A stretch of DNA of 64,000 nucleotides, from NCBI GenBank assembly GCA_031277315.1, contig JAITMP010000021.1:1-64000 (forward strand), read 5' to 3'. The translations under genes were made by a program, and so were the position numbers. Shown here in pieces: positions 1 through 10,241 of this stretch; positions within the stretch are counted from its first letter, which is position 1; every line of letters starts with the position of its first letter. Under the pieces are notes generated by a model, which saw only the letters and a program-made list of their open reading frames with translations, did no database searches and was not told where the DNA came from. The DNA is from Zoogloeaceae bacterium (GTDB taxonomy: Bacteria > Pseudomonadota > Gammaproteobacteria > Burkholderiales > Rhodocyclaceae).

Positions 1-302
1 CGCACCAGCACCGGCACTTCGCGCAGGCCGGCCAGTTGCGAAGCGCGCCAGCGCCGCTCGCCGGCGATGATCTCGTAACGGCCGCCATCGACCGGCCGCA
101 CCAGAATCGGCTGCATGACGCCCTGCGCCCGGATGGAGGCGGCGAGTTCATTCAGCGATTCCTGATCCATGTGCGTGCGCGGCTGATATTTGCCGGGCTG
201 GAGAAGCTCGACGCGCAAGCTGTCCTGACGCTGCGGCTCGCTGCTGTTGCCGGCCAGCAGGGCATCGAGCCCGCGGCCGAGGCCTTTTGGTTTGGCTGCC
301 AT
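1..302 (-). CDS. parB: Chromosome-partitioning protein ParB, N-terminal part (runs off the window edge)
   Basis: This is the N-terminal 100 codons of ParB; the 3' part lies outside the window. ParB binds parS sites and, with ParA, segregates newly replicated origins. The visible protein opens with MAAKPKGLGRGLDALL, the usual ParB start, then the conserved block with QPR, ELAASI, GVMQPI and IIAGERRWRA (roughly residues 38-90), which is the ParB/Srx CTP-binding fold. The ATG at 302 has a good ribosome-binding site (AGGGAGA) just upstream and lies 27 nt after the parA stop, so the two genes form one unit. Family assignment is secure; the DNA-binding domain is not in view. Confidence 0.95.
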   Translation of the reverse strand, partial: MAAKPKGLGRGLDALLAGNSSEPQRQDSLRVELLQPGKYQPRTHMDQESLNELAASIRAQGVMQPILVRPVDGGRYEIIAGERRWRASQLAGLREVPVLV

Positions 303-328
303 TTACCTGTCTCCCTTGAAACGAAATT

Positions 329-1099
329 TCAGAATGTCTTAACGCGCTCGATCATCTCGACGGCGAACGCCAGATACGCTTGCGCGCCCTTGGCGCTGCG
401 GTCGAACACCACGCCGGGTATGCCGTAGCTCGGCGCTTCGGCCAGGCGCACGTTGCGCGGCACGACGGTTTTGAAAACCTTGTCGCCGAAATGCTGTTCG
501 AGTTGCGCGCTGACCTGATTCGAGAGCGTGCTGCGCGAGTCGAACATCACGCGCAGCAGGCCGATGATGCGCAGATCCGGGTTGAGATTGGCGTACACCT
601 TCTTGATGGTGTTCACCAGATCGGACAGGCCCTCCAGCGCGTAATACTCGCATTGCATCGGTATGATGACGCCATTGGCGGCGCACAGCCCGTTCAGGGT
701 CAGCATGCTGAGCGAGGGCGGGCAGTCGATGAGGACGAAATCGTAATCCGCGCCGTGCGGCGCCAGCGCCTGTTTGAGGCGCGTCTCGCGGTAATCGAGG
801 TCGACCATTTCGACTTCGGCGCCGGCAAGATCGCGGTTGGCCGGCAGGATGTCGTACTTGCCGGTTTCGGAAAACTGGCGCGCTTCGGCGAGGGAAGCCA
901 GCCCGAGCAGCACTTGATAGACCGACGTCTTCAACAGCCGTTTATCGACGCCGCTGCCCATGGTGGCGTTGCCCTGCGGATCGAGATCAATCAGCAGCAC
1001 GCGCTGGCCCTGAGCGGCCAGCGCCGCAGCGAGGTTCACCGTCGTGGTGGTTTTGCCGACGCCGCCTTTCTGGTTGGCGACCGCGAAAATATAAGACAT
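329..1099 (-). CDS. parA: Chromosome-partitioning ATPase ParA (Soj family)
   Basis: A 256-residue Walker-type ATPase that works with ParB to move chromosome origins on the nucleoid. The deviant Walker A motif is NQKGGVGKTTT near the N-terminus, followed by DLDPQGNAT and the Walker B-like DYDFVLIDCPPSLS. An in-frame ATG six codons upstream (1117) exists, but the stretch between the two ATGs contains AAGAGAG, a ribosome-binding site for the ATG at 1099, and starting at MSYIFAVANQKGG matches the family. It starts 5 nt after the rsmG stop. The order mnmG-rsmG-parA-parB is the classical origin-proximal cluster. Confidence 0.96.
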   Translation of the reverse strand: MSYIFAVANQKGGVGKTTTTVNLAAALAAQGQRVLLIDLDPQGNATMGSGVDKRLLKTSVYQVLLGLASLAEARQFSETGKYDILPANRDLAGAEVEMVDLDYRETRLKQALAPHGADYDFVLIDCPPSLSMLTLNGLCAANGVIIPMQCEYYALEGLSDLVNTIKKVYANLNPDLRIIGLLRVMFDSRSTLSNQVSAQLEQHFGDKVFKTVVPRNVRLAEAPSYGIPGVVFDRSAKGAQAYLAFAVEMIERVKTF

Positions 1100-1103
1100 G
1101 CGA

Positions 1104-1748
1104 TTACTCTCTTTCAACTTTCACCAGATGCCGCGCGCCGGTCACGCCCGGCACCGTCAATGGCGTTACTGCCGTCACGCGCCAGCCCGCCGGCAGCCGG
1201 GCGATTTCTTCATGCGGATGCACGCCTTTCATGGCCAGCAGCGCGCCGCCCTCGGCAAGCAGATGGCCGGACAATGCGACGAATTCGGCCAGATCCGAAA
1301 AAGCGCGTGAAATCACGGCATCGAATTTTTCCGCCGGCTGCCAGCTTTCAACGCGCGCGCAATGAACGGAAACGCCGTCGAGGCCCAGTTCAATCTTCGC
1401 CTGTTGCTGGAAGGCCGATTTTTTCTGGCTGCTTTCCACCAGCGCCACTTGTAAACCGGGCAAACCGGACAAACCAGACCGTGCGATGGCGAGCGGAATG
1501 CCCGGCAGTCCACCGCCGCTGCCGATGTCGGCCAGCCGGCGCGCAGCACCCAGATGCGGCAGCGCCGCCAGCGAATCCAGCAGGTGATGGCTGACGATCC
1601 GTTCCTCCCCGCGCAAGGCGGTGAGGTTGTACACCTTGTTCCATTTCTCCAGCAGCGCGGCGAAAGCCAGCAGCTTTGCCTGCGCGGCGGCAGGCAAATC
1701 CAGATTCAGCGCGGCCAAACCACGCGACAGTTGTTCAGCGGCGTTCAT
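1104..1748 (-). CDS. rsmG: 16S rRNA (guanine-527 N7) methyltransferase RsmG
   Basis: This 214-residue SAM-dependent enzyme methylates G527 of 16S rRNA, in the family formerly called GidB. The SAM-binding motif is [19 protein letters not shown] (about residues 70-88), followed by a conserved ISRAFS block. The ATG overlaps the mnmG stop by 4 nt (ATGA), so the two are probably translationally coupled. Just after the SAM motif the protein carries an extra SGLSGLPG stretch encoded by a 9-nt tandem repeat (1452-1478) that I do not recall in other RsmG proteins. Otherwise length and motifs are standard. Confidence 0.95.
   Translation of the reverse strand: MNAAEQLSRGLAALNLDLPAAAQAKLLAFAALLEKWNKVYNLTALRGEERIVSHHLLDSLAALPHLGAARRLADIGSGGGLPGIPLAIARSGLSGLPGLQVALVESSQKKSAFQQQAKIELGLDGVSVHCARVESWQPAEKFDAVISRAFSDLAEFVALSGHLLAEGGALLAMKGVHPHEEIARLPAGWRVTAVTPLTVPGVTGARHLVKVERE
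1452..1478. repeat. 9-nt tandem repeat x3 inside rsmG
   Basis: Three adjacent 9-nt units, TAAACCGGG, CAAACCGGA and CAAACCAGA (plus-strand reading), encode a repetitive Ser/Pro-Gly-Leu run on the minus strand. The unit keeps frame, so the repeat lengthens a loop of RsmG without breaking it. Confidence 0.85.
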
Positions 1749-3652
1749 GCGCTTTTGCGGCTTTCGCGTGGCGGCGAACCGCGCCGCTTGAGGTGCACCC
1801 GCAGCAGTGAAATCGCCGCCGGCGTGACGCCCTGAATGCGCGAGGCCTGACCGAGGGTTTCCGGTTTATGCTGATCGAGTTTTTGCCGCACCTCGATCGA
1901 GAGGCCGCGCACCGCATGATAGTCGAGGTCAGCCGGCAGCGGCGTGTCTTCCTGCTCGCGGCTTTTTTCGATTTCCTCGCTCTGGCGGTCGATGTAGCCC
2001 TGATATTTGGCCTGAATTTCGATCTGCTCGATGGCCTGGGCGTCGGCGATCGGCTCGCCGGCGCCCGGCAGGGTCATCAAATCGGCATAGCCGAGGCCGG
2101 GCCGACGCAGCAATTCGGCCAGATTGTGCTCGTGTTCCAGCGGCTTGCCGAGAACGCGGGACGCCGTGGCGGCATCGACGGTTTTCGGATTCACCCAGGT
2201 TGTTTTCAGGCGCTCCCGCTCCCGCGCGATAGCGTCGCGCTTGCGGCTGAATGCATCCCAGCGCGCATCGTCGACGATGCCGAGACGGCGGCCCGCTTCG
2301 GTCAGGCGCAGGTCGGCGTTGTCCTCACGCAGGCTGAGCCGGTATTCGGCACGGCTGGTGAACATCCGGTAAGGCTCGGCGACGCCACGGGTGATGAGGT
2401 CGTCGACCAGCACGCCAAGATAGGCTTCGTCGCGGCGCGGACACCAAGGCGCCGCGCCCTTGACGAACAACGCAGCGTTCACGCCCGCCAGCAGCCCTTG
2501 GGCGGCGGCTTCCTCGTAGCCGGTCGTGCCGTTGATCTGGCCGGCGAAAAACAGACCCCGGATAGCCTTCGTCTGCAGCGAGGAATGCAGGCCGCGCGGA
2601 TCGAAATAATCGTACTCGATGGCATAGCCGGGCCGCAGAATGTAGGCATTTTCAAGACCGGGAATCGAGCGCACCAACGCCAGTTGCACGTCGAAGGGCA
2701 GGCTGGTTGAAATCCCGTTCGGATAAATCTCGTGTGTCGTCAACCCTTCCGGCTCCAGAAAAATCTGATGGCTCGACTTGTCGGCGAAGCGGTGAATCTT
2801 GTCTTCGATGGAAGGGCAGTAGCGCGGGCCGACGCCCTCGATGACGCCGGTAAACATCGGCGAGCGGTCGAGGCCGCCGCGAATGATCTCGTGACTGCGC
2901 GGGCGGGTATGCGTGATCCAGCACGGCAGTTGGCGCGGATGCTGCGCAGCATTGCCGAGAAAGGAAAACACCGGCGGCGGCTCGTCGCCCGGCTGCGCGG
3001 TTGTCACTGAAAAATCAATGGTGCGGCCATCGAGGCGCGGCGGCGTGCCGGTTTTCAAGCGGCCCGCCGGCAGTTTCATTTCTCGCAAGCGGGCGGCAAG
3101 GCCGGTGGCCGAGGGATCGCCGAGCCGGCCGGCGCGGAAATTTTCGAGGCCGACGTGGACAAGACCGTTCAGGAAAGTGCCCGCCGTGAGCACCACCGCC
3201 TCGGCCTCGAAACGCGCGCCAAGCTGCGTGACAACGCCGGTGACGCGATCGCCCGAAACCGTCAGATCCTCGACGGCCTGCTGGAACAGCGTCAATCCGG
3301 GCTGATTTTCCAGACGCTGACGGATCGCCGCCTTGTACAGCAGGCGGTCGACCTGGGCGCGCGTGGCGCGCACCGCCGGGCCTTTGCTGGAATTCAGGGT
3401 GCGGAACTGGATGCCGGCCTCGTCCGTGGCCGCCGCTATGACGCCGCCGAGGGCATCGACTTCCTTGACCAGATGCCCCTTGCCGATGCCGCCGATGGAA
3501 GGATTGCAGGACATCGCGCCCAGCGTGTCGATGTTATGCGTCAGCAGCAACGCACGGCAGCCCGCCCGCGCGGCGGCAAGCGCCGCCTCGGCGCCGGCAT
3601 GGCCGCCGCCAATAATGATGACATCATAACGGGTGGGAAACTGGAACTGCAT
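1745..3652 (-). CDS. mnmG: tRNA uridine-34 5-carboxymethylaminomethyl modification enzyme MnmG
   Basis: FAD-dependent subunit (635 aa) that, with MnmE, installs the cmnm5 group at U34 of tRNAs reading two-family-box codons. The N-terminal FAD-binding dinucleotide fold is [19 protein letters not shown] (about residues 13-31). Further signatures are [24 protein letters not shown] and the C-terminal [10 protein letters not shown]. Length matches the family. The partner mnmE lies 5.2 kb upstream on the same strand, separated by the liv transporter operon, whereas in many relatives the two genes sit close together. The start lies 76 nt beyond a parS/terminator palindrome. Confidence 0.97.
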   Translation of the reverse strand: MQFQFPTRYDVIIIGGGHAGAEAALAAARAGCRALLLTHNIDTLGAMSCNPSIGGIGKGHLVKEVDALGGVIAAATDEAGIQFRTLNSSKGPAVRATRAQVDRLLYKAAIRQRLENQPGLTLFQQAVEDLTVSGDRVTGVVTQLGARFEAEAVVLTAGTFLNGLVHVGLENFRAGRLGDPSATGLAARLREMKLPAGRLKTGTPPRLDGRTIDFSVTTAQPGDEPPPVFSFLGNAAQHPRQLPCWITHTRPRSHEIIRGGLDRSPMFTGVIEGVGPRYCPSIEDKIHRFADKSSHQIFLEPEGLTTHEIYPNGISTSLPFDVQLALVRSIPGLENAYILRPGYAIEYDYFDPRGLHSSLQTKAIRGLFFAGQINGTTGYEEAAAQGLLAGVNAALFVKGAAPWCPRRDEAYLGVLVDDLITRGVAEPYRMFTSRAEYRLSLREDNADLRLTEAGRRLGIVDDARWDAFSRKRDAIARERERLKTTWVNPKTVDAATASRVLGKPLEHEHNLAELLRRPGLGYADLMTLPGAGEPIADAQAIEQIEIQAKYQGYIDRQSEEIEKSREQEDTPLPADLDYHAVRGLSIEVRQKLDQHKPETLGQASRIQGVTPAAISLLRVHLKRRGSPPRESRKSA

Positions 3653-3715
3653 GGATCAACGCTTGCCGCACAGAGGAGCATCAAGGGGAGCCATCATACG
3701 CGAGGGCCGGACAAA

Positions 3716-3755
3716 AAAACAGGGGAATGTTTCACGTGAAACATTCCCCTGTTTT
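3716..3755 (-). terminator. Perfect 40-nt palindromic terminator after the liv operon, containing parS
   Basis: The 20-nt arms 3716-3735 and 3736-3755 are exact reverse complements. Read on the minus strand, the hairpin follows the livF stop by about 20 nt and is itself followed by a run of seven T, which is the form of an intrinsic terminator for the liv operon. Because the arms are contiguous, the loop must open a few central base pairs. The centre of the palindrome is a perfect parS site, so one element appears to serve both transcription termination and ParB binding. Confidence 0.85.
3728..3743. promoter_or_regulatory. parS centromere site (ParB binding)
   Basis: The 16-mer TGTTTCACGTGAAACA is the fully symmetric consensus parS sequence bound by chromosomal ParB proteins. 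It lies 2.6 kb from parA in the mnmG-livF intergenic space, as expected for an origin-proximal parS. Confidence 0.95.
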
Positions 3756-3774
3756 ATCATTAATTTACAGTGCG

Positions 3775-4508
<734 letters not shown>

Positions 4509-4512
<4 letters not shown>

Positions 4513-6272
4513 TCAACCCCTCCAAGATAGGCTTCCAGCACCACCGGGTCTTTTTGCACTTCCTCGGGCAACCCTTCGGAAATTTTTTCGCCGAATTCCA
4601 TCACCACGACGCGATCGGCCAGTCCCATGACGAAATCCATATCGTGTTCCACCAAAAGGATGCCCATGCCTTCGCCGCGCAGCTTGCGCAGAAGCTCGGC
4701 CAGCGCCTGTTTTTCCAGATAACGCAAGCCCGCCGCCGGCTCGTCGAGCAGCAGCAGGCAGGGATCGGTGCACAGCGCCCGGGCGATTTCCATCAGGCGC
4801 TGCTGGCCGAGCGGCAGGCTGCCCGCTTCGTCGAACAGATGCCCGCCCAAGCCGACGCGCTCAAGCTGGCGTTTCGCCTCGGCCAGCAGGCGCGCTTCTT
4901 CGGTCCGCTCCAGATGCAGTGAAGCCGACAGCACGCCCTTGCTGCCGCGCAGGTGAGCGCCGATGGCGACGTTTTCCAGCACGCTCATGGTCGGCAACAG
5001 GCGCACGTGCTGAAAAGTGCGGCCCATGCCGCGCCGCACAATTTCGCGCGATTCGAGCGTTTCGATGCGTTGACCGAGAAAGTCGATTTCGCCCGACGTC
5101 ACCGGGGCGACGCCGGAAATGCAGTTGAACATGGTGCTTTTGCCGGCGCCGTTGGGGCCGATCAGGGCCATCACTTCGCCCGCCTTGACGGTCAGGCTCA
5201 TGTTGTTGTTGGCGACCAGACCGCCGAATACCTTGCGGGCGTTTTTCACTTCCAGCACCACCGCGCCGGTGGCCGGCATCTGCCGCCGCGGCAGGGGCTC
5301 GGCTTCCGCGACCACGCGCTCGCCTGTTTCCATCGACGGCAGCACGCGGATCAGCCAAGGCCAGATGCCGTCCCGCGCGCGCTGCAAAACGATGATCAGC
5401 ATCAAGCCGAAGAAGATCACTTCAAAGTTGCCGCTTTGGCCGAAAATTTTCGGCAGGATGTCTTGCAGCCATTGTTTGAGAACGGTAATCAGGCCGGCGC
5501 CGACCAGCGCGCCCCAGACGTGCGCCGCGCCGCCGACCACGGCCATGAAAAGATATTCGATGCCGATGTGCAGGCCGAACGGGGTCGGATTGACGAAACG
5601 CTGCAAGTGGGCGTACAGCCAGCCGGACACGCAGGCGAACAGGGCGGCGATGATGAAGATGACGGTCTTGGTGCGGGCGGTGTTGACGCCCATCGCTTCG
5701 GCCATCAGCCCGCCGCCTTTCAGCGCCCGGATGGCGCGCCCTTCGCGTGAATTGAGCAGGTTTTGCGTCGCCAGAATGGCGCCGAGAAGCGCAATCCAGA
5801 TGATGTAATAAAACCTGCGCCCGGTATCCAGCCGGTAACCGAACAATTCAAGCACGGGAATGCTGGTCAGTCCCGTGTGGCCGCCGAGAAAATCCAGATT
5901 GCCGAACAGGAAGTAAAGGCTGATGCCCCAGGCGATAGTGCCCAGCGGCAGGTAATGGCCGGACAGGCGCAGCGTCATGAAACCGAGTATCAAGGCCACC
6001 ACGGCGGTCAACGCCAGACCAATCAGCAAAGCCAGCCAGGGCGACACGGCATGGGCCGTCGTCAAATAACCCGTGGCATAAGCGCCGAGTCCGACGAAGG
6101 CGGCCTGGCCGAAGGAAGTCAGGCCGCCGACGCCGGTCAGAAGAACGAGGCCGAGCGCGACGATGGAATACAGGCCGATGTAATTCAGCAGCGTGACATA
6201 GAACTCCGACAGCATGACCGGGCTGACGGCGAGCGCCACCAGAAACACCAGCAGCGGAAGATGGCGCTTCAT
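4509..6272 (-). CDS. Fused branched-chain amino-acid ABC transporter permease/ATPase (LivM-LivG)
   Basis: One 587-residue protein joins two normally separate subunits. Residues 1 to about 325 are a LivM-type permease with multiple hydrophobic helices and the GLTSFGQAAFVGLGAYA signature. After a short linker, residues from about 345 form a LivG ATPase with GPNGAGKSTMFNCISG, LPLGQQRLMEIARALC and LLLLDEPAAGL. The ATG at 6272 overlaps the livH stop by 4 nt (ATGA), which favours it over an in-frame ATG 13 codons upstream. I see no stop or internal start that would split the protein, so it looks like a genuine fusion rather than an artefact. Confidence 0.92.
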
Positions 6273-7306
6273 TCCTCTTCCTCTACATGGTGGGAAGTCA
6301 GCGAGCGCCACATCAGAACCGGAATGATGAGGGTGAACACGATGACTTCCTTGAAGGCGCTGGCCCAGAAGGACGAAAAGGATTCCAGCAAGCCGACCAG
6401 AACGGCGCCGGCCGCCGCCAGCGGATAGCTCGCCAGACCGGCAATGATGGCGGCGACGAATCCCTTCAGGCCGATCATGAAGCCGGTGTCGTAATACACG
6501 GTCGTGATCGGCGAAATCAGGATGCCGGAAAGCGCGCCGATGCCCGCCGCCAGCGTGAAGGAAAGCTTGCCGGCCATGGTGTTGGAAATACCCATCAGGC
6601 GCGCGCCGACGCGGTTGATGGCGGTTGCCCGCAACGCCTTGCCATACAGCGTGCGGCCAAAGAATTGATAGAGGGCGATGATGAGGACAACGCTGGTGCC
6701 CACCACAAAGACGGTCTGGCCATTAACTGCCAGCGTGCCCAACTGAAACTGCGCTTCGCTGAAAGGCGTGGTGCGCGAGCCTTCAGCGCCGAAGAAAAGC
6801 AGCCCCAAACCAGCCAGAACCAGATGCACCGCCACCGAAACGATGAGCAGTATGAGCACCGAGGCTTCCGCCAGCGGCTGGTAAACAAGCCGGTACACCA
6901 TCGGCCCGAGCGGAACGACGATCGCCAAGGTCAGCGCCACTTGCGCCGCCAGCGGCAGCTTGCCCGGTTCCAGCAACAGCACGAGGCCGACCACCACTGC
7001 CGGCAGAACCAGATTCCACAGCACGATGCGTTTCAAGCGGCCCAGATTGCCGCCGCGCACTGCGATGATCGTATCAATGAGCGCCACCAGAATGCCGACG
7101 CCGAGCAAGAGCCAGATGGTGTTCGGCGTTTTTCCCATCTGGAAAGTCGCCAGCGTCAGCGCGCCGTAAGCGACGAATTCACCTTGAGGAATGAAAATGA
7201 CGCGGGTAACGGCAAACACCAGCACCAAAGCCAAGGCCAGCAATGCGTAAATCGCCCCGTTGACGATGCCGTCCTGACCAAGCAGTAATGCGATCTCCAG
7301 ATTCAT
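6269..7306 (-). CDS. livH: Branched-chain amino-acid ABC transporter permease LivH
   Basis: A 345-residue, strongly hydrophobic inner-membrane permease with roughly nine membrane segments. It begins MNLEIALLLGQDGIVNGAIYAL, as LivH proteins do, and carries the conserved RATAINRVGARLMGI cytoplasmic loop and a GLKGFVAAIIAGLAS motif. It is somewhat longer than E. coli LivH because of extra residues between helices 2 and 4. It ends in a His-Val-Glu4 tail. Gene order and 4-nt overlap with the livMG fusion put it in the liv operon, downstream of the binding protein livK. Confidence 0.93.
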   Translation of the reverse strand: MNLEIALLLGQDGIVNGAIYALLALALVLVFAVTRVIFIPQGEFVAYGALTLATFQMGKTPNTIWLLLGVGILVALIDTIIAVRGGNLGRLKRIVLWNLVLPAVVVGLVLLLEPGKLPLAAQVALTLAIVVPLGPMVYRLVYQPLAEASVLILLIVSVAVHLVLAGLGLLFFGAEGSRTTPFSEAQFQLGTLAVNGQTVFVVGTSVVLIIALYQFFGRTLYGKALRATAINRVGARLMGISNTMAGKLSFTLAAGIGALSGILISPITTVYYDTGFMIGLKGFVAAIIAGLASYPLAAAGAVLVGLLESFSSFWASAFKEVIVFTLIIPVLMWRSLTSHHVEEEE

Positions 7307-7390
7307 GATTATCGTTTTTACCGGTAAAAAAGAAGAGGGCGCCGCACGAACGGCGATTGCGCCTCACCGTTCCCAACATGCACCCTCTTC

Positions 7391-7410
7391 CATGCTTCGC
7401 CATGCTTCAT
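7391..7410. repeat. 10-nt imperfect tandem repeat in the livK-livH spacer
   Basis: CATGCTTCGC is directly followed by CATGCTTCAT (8 of 10 identical). The 168-nt spacer between livK and livH holds no gene; it contains this repeat and, at its livK end, an intrinsic terminator. Confidence 0.55.
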
Positions 7411-7445
7411 ATGCCTGGCGCATTTTCCGCGCCTGTGCCGTCTGC

Positions 7446-7473
7446 GAAAAAGCGGCGTCAGCAGGCTGACGCC
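7446..7473 (-). terminator. Intrinsic terminator directly after livK
   Basis: A 9-bp GC-rich stem (arms 7454-7462 and 7465-7473) is followed on the minus strand by GCTTTTT. It begins 2 nt after the livK stop codon. Such attenuating hairpins between a binding-protein gene and its transporter genes usually make the binding protein more abundant than the membrane subunits. Confidence 0.8.
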
Positions 7474-7474
7474 A

Positions 7475-8620
7475 TTACTTCTCCAACACCCACTTGCCGC
7501 CTTCGACCCTGACCATCACGCGCGCGCGCTGATCCAGCCCGAGGTGATCGGTCGGCGTCATGGTGAACACGCCGTGGGAAGCGTACAACTCCTTGGTTCC
7601 CTCAAGCGCGTCACGCAGCGCGGCGCGGAACTCCTTGGTGCCGGGCTTGCTCTTCTTGAGCGCGACCGGAATGGCGTTCACCAGCAACATGCCGGCATCC
7701 CAGGCATGCCCGCCGAACGTGGCCACGCTGCCGGCGCCAAACGCCTTCTCATACTTGGTGACGTAATCGAGCGCGGACTTCTTCATCGGATTCGTGTCCG
7801 GCAACTGGGAAGCGACCAGCATCGGGCCGGTGGGCATGAACGTACCCTCACAGTCCTTGCCGCAGACGCGCAGGAAATCGTTGTTGGCGGCGCCGTGCGT
7901 CTGATAGATCTTGCCCTTGTAGCCTTTTTCCTTGAGGGCTTTCTGCGGCAGCGCCGACGGCGTGCCGGAACCGGCGATCAGGATGGCGTCCGGGTTGGCG
8001 GACATGATCTTCAAAACCTGGCCAGTCACCGACGTATCGGTGCGGCTGAAGCGCTCGTTCGCCACCATTTTCAGCTTGCGCAGATCAACCATCTTGCTGA
8101 ATTCATTCCACCAGCCTTCGCCATACGCATCGGAGAAACCGATGAAGGCGACCGTTTTCACGCCGAGATTGCTCATGTGCTCGGTGATCGCGGTGGACAT
8201 TTGCAGGTCGTTCTGCGGCGTCTTGAAGACCCAGTGACGCTTCGGATCCATCGGCTCGACGATGCGGGCGGACGCGGCCATGGAAACCAGCGGCGTTTCC
8301 GCTTCCGCCGCCACGTCGATCATCGCCAGGGAGTTCGGCGTGATGGTCGAGCCGATGATGGCATCAACCTTGTCCTCGCTGACAAATTTGCGCGCATTCC
8401 TGACGGCCGTGGTGGTATCCGAAGCATCATCGAGAATGATGTACTTCACCTTCTCTCCGCCGATCTCGGTCGGCATTAGGGTAAACGTATTCTGTTCGGG
8501 AATGCCCAGCGAAGCGGCGGGGCCGGTGGCGGAAACCGACACGCCCACGGTAATGTCAGCATGGGCAAGCGTCACTGCGCCGGCCGACAACAAAGCAACA
8601 ACGATTGACTTGACCTTCAT
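7475..8620 (-). CDS. livK: Periplasmic branched-chain amino-acid-binding protein LivK-like
   Basis: This is the substrate-binding protein of the liv ABC system (381 aa; type I periplasmic-binding fold). The mature protein follows a clear signal peptide, MKVKSIVVALLSAGAVTLAHA. The start at 8620 is fixed by AGGAGGAG just upstream; the open frame extends 13 codons further but without such a site. Internal motifs include GSTITPNSLAMIDVA and GHAWDAGMLLVNAIP. It heads the operon and is followed by a terminator. Specificity (branched-chain amino acids, amides or aromatic acids) is not resolvable from sequence. Confidence 0.93.
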   Translation of the reverse strand: MKVKSIVVALLSAGAVTLAHADITVGVSVSATGPAASLGIPEQNTFTLMPTEIGGEKVKYIILDDASDTTTAVRNARKFVSEDKVDAIIGSTITPNSLAMIDVAAEAETPLVSMAASARIVEPMDPKRHWVFKTPQNDLQMSTAITEHMSNLGVKTVAFIGFSDAYGEGWWNEFSKMVDLRKLKMVANERFSRTDTSVTGQVLKIMSANPDAILIAGSGTPSALPQKALKEKGYKGKIYQTHGAANNDFLRVCGKDCEGTFMPTGPMLVASQLPDTNPMKKSALDYVTKYEKAFGAGSVATFGGHAWDAGMLLVNAIPVALKKSKPGTKEFRAALRDALEGTKELYASHGVFTMTPTDHLGLDQRARVMVRVEGGKWVLEK

Positions 8621-8765
8621 TGACTCCTCCTCTAAGGATAAAAATATATGCGGCGTCATCTTTCAACGAACGCCTTGTATCGAATCTTACAGGCTATGCG
8701 CAAACACGCAAATATACGCAAATTCTTTCATTGCGATGCCGGCGCGACCTTCTTGTTATTTATTA

Positions 8766-8812
8766 TTCATATAATGAACAGTGGTCGATGATACAACAAA
8801 CGGAAAAGTTTG
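8766..8812. promoter_or_regulatory. AT-rich control region upstream of livK with two small inverted repeats
   Basis: The 8621-8891 spacer upstream of livK is AT-rich in its middle. It contains TTCAT-N3-ATGAA (8766-8778) and CAAAC-N6-GTTTG (8797-8812), either of which could be a regulator-binding site for liv expression. I cannot assign a regulator or an unambiguous -35/-10 pair. Confidence 0.35.
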
Positions 8813-8852
8813 TCTATTTATGAATCACATTTCCTCGGCCCGGAATCAAGGC

Positions 8853-8868
8853 CGTTCCACGTGAAACA
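8853..8868. promoter_or_regulatory. Second parS site between livK and mnmE
   Basis: CGTTCCACGTGAAACA differs from the well-known Bacillus subtilis parS (TGTTCCACGTGAAACA) only at the first base and keeps the central CACGTGAAAC. It lies 5.1 kb from the perfect parS at 3728 and in a non-coding position just beyond the 3' end of mnmE. Confidence 0.85.
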
Positions 8869-8891
8869 ATCTCGCGTCAGGCTTCATTTCT

Positions 8892-10241
8892 TCACTTTCC
8901 GATACAGAAACGGGAAAAAATCTCTCCCAGTAAATCGTCCGGGGTGAAGTCGCCCGTGATGCCGGACAAGGCTTCCTGAGCCAGACGCAACTCCTCGGCG
9001 CAAAGCTCAAGCCGGTCCAGCCGGTCCCTAGCGGCTTGAAGATGCGTCAAGGCGCTTTCGAGCGCGCGCAAATGCCGCTCCCGCGCCAGAAAAACATCTT
9101 CAGCGCCCGCCTGCCAGCCGGCAATCCGCAACAACTCGCCCTCCAGCGCCGCCATGCCTTCTCCAGTTTTGGCCGACAGCCAGAGGCCGATCCGTCCTTC
9201 AGTTTCCTCCCGGCTGCCGGGATGCGCCGCCAAATCAGCCTTGTTATACAGCACCAGCCGTTCGACGCCGGCAGGAAAGCGGGTCGCAATCGACCGATCC
9301 GCCGCGCTCATGCCGACGCGGGCGTCTACCAGATGCAGCACCACGTCAGCCTGCCCGATTTCCTTCCAGCTACGGGCGACGCCGAGCCGTTCCACCTCGT
9401 CCCCGGTTTCGCGCAGCCCGGCCGTATCCACGACATGCAGGGGAATGCCGCTGATCTGAATGGTTTCCCGCAGCGCATCCCGCGTCGTGCCGGGCACGGC
9501 CGTGACGATGGCGCGCTCCTCGCCCGCCAGCCGGTTGAGCAGGCTGGACTTGCCGACATTCGGCTGTCCGGCAAGAACGACATGCAGTCCATTGCGCAAC
9601 ACACTGCCTTGGCGGGCGCCCCGCAAAAGACGGCGCGCATCTTCAATCAGACCGCGCAAAGCGCCGGCCGGATCGGCTTGATGCAGAAAATCGGCTTCTT
9701 CCTCGGGAAAATCGAGCGTCGCCTCCACCCGCGCGCGCAAACCCGTCAGGCGATCGACAAGTTCATGCACGGTGCGCGAAAACTCGCCTGAAAGCGACCT
9801 TGTGGCGGAGCGGGCGGCGGCGGCGGTCGAGGCCTCGATCAGGTCGGCCACGGCTTCGGCCTGCGCCAGATCCAGCTTGCCGTTGAGGTAAGCGCGGCGG
9901 GTGAATTCACCCGGCTCGGCCAGCCGCGCCCCCAGTTCCAGACAGCGATGCAAGAGCAACTGCATCACCACCGGCCCGCCATGCCCCTGCAATTCGAGCA
10001 CATCCTCGCCGGTGTAAGAGTGGGGAGCGGGAAAATAAAGCAGGATGCCGGCGTCGATTTCGCCGCCCGCCGCATCGAGAAAACGGGTTAGCGCCGCCAC
10101 GCGGGGCTGCGGGAAATACCCGGTCAGCCGCTGGGCAAACGGCGCCAGATCGGTTCCGGATAGACGCACGATGCCGATGCCGCCCCGCCCGGGAGCGGTG
10201 GCAACGGCGGCGATCAGATCAACCGGCTTTCTGCTTGCCAC
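8892..10241 (-). CDS. mnmE: tRNA modification GTPase MnmE
   Basis: Partner of MnmG in U34 tRNA modification (449 aa). The N-terminal formyl-THF-binding domain begins [22 protein letters not shown]. The central G domain has [14 protein letters not shown] (about residue 226), DTAGLRET and NKAD. The C-terminus is the conserved FCIGK with the functionally required Cys. The start codon is GTG at 10241, overlapping the last 23 nt of yidC, which suggests expression from the same transcript as yidC-yidD-rnpA-rpmH. Confidence 0.96.
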   Translation of the reverse strand: MASRKPVDLIAAVATAPGRGGIGIVRLSGTDLAPFAQRLTGYFPQPRVAALTRFLDAAGGEIDAGILLYFPAPHSYTGEDVLELQGHGGPVVMQLLLHRCLELGARLAEPGEFTRRAYLNGKLDLAQAEAVADLIEASTAAAARSATRSLSGEFSRTVHELVDRLTGLRARVEATLDFPEEEADFLHQADPAGALRGLIEDARRLLRGARQGSVLRNGLHVVLAGQPNVGKSSLLNRLAGEERAIVTAVPGTTRDALRETIQISGIPLHVVDTAGLRETGDEVERLGVARSWKEIGQADVVLHLVDARVGMSAADRSIATRFPAGVERLVLYNKADLAAHPGSREETEGRIGLWLSAKTGEGMAALEGELLRIAGWQAGAEDVFLARERHLRALESALTHLQAARDRLDRLELCAEELRLAQEALSGITGDFTPDDLLGEIFSRFCIGK

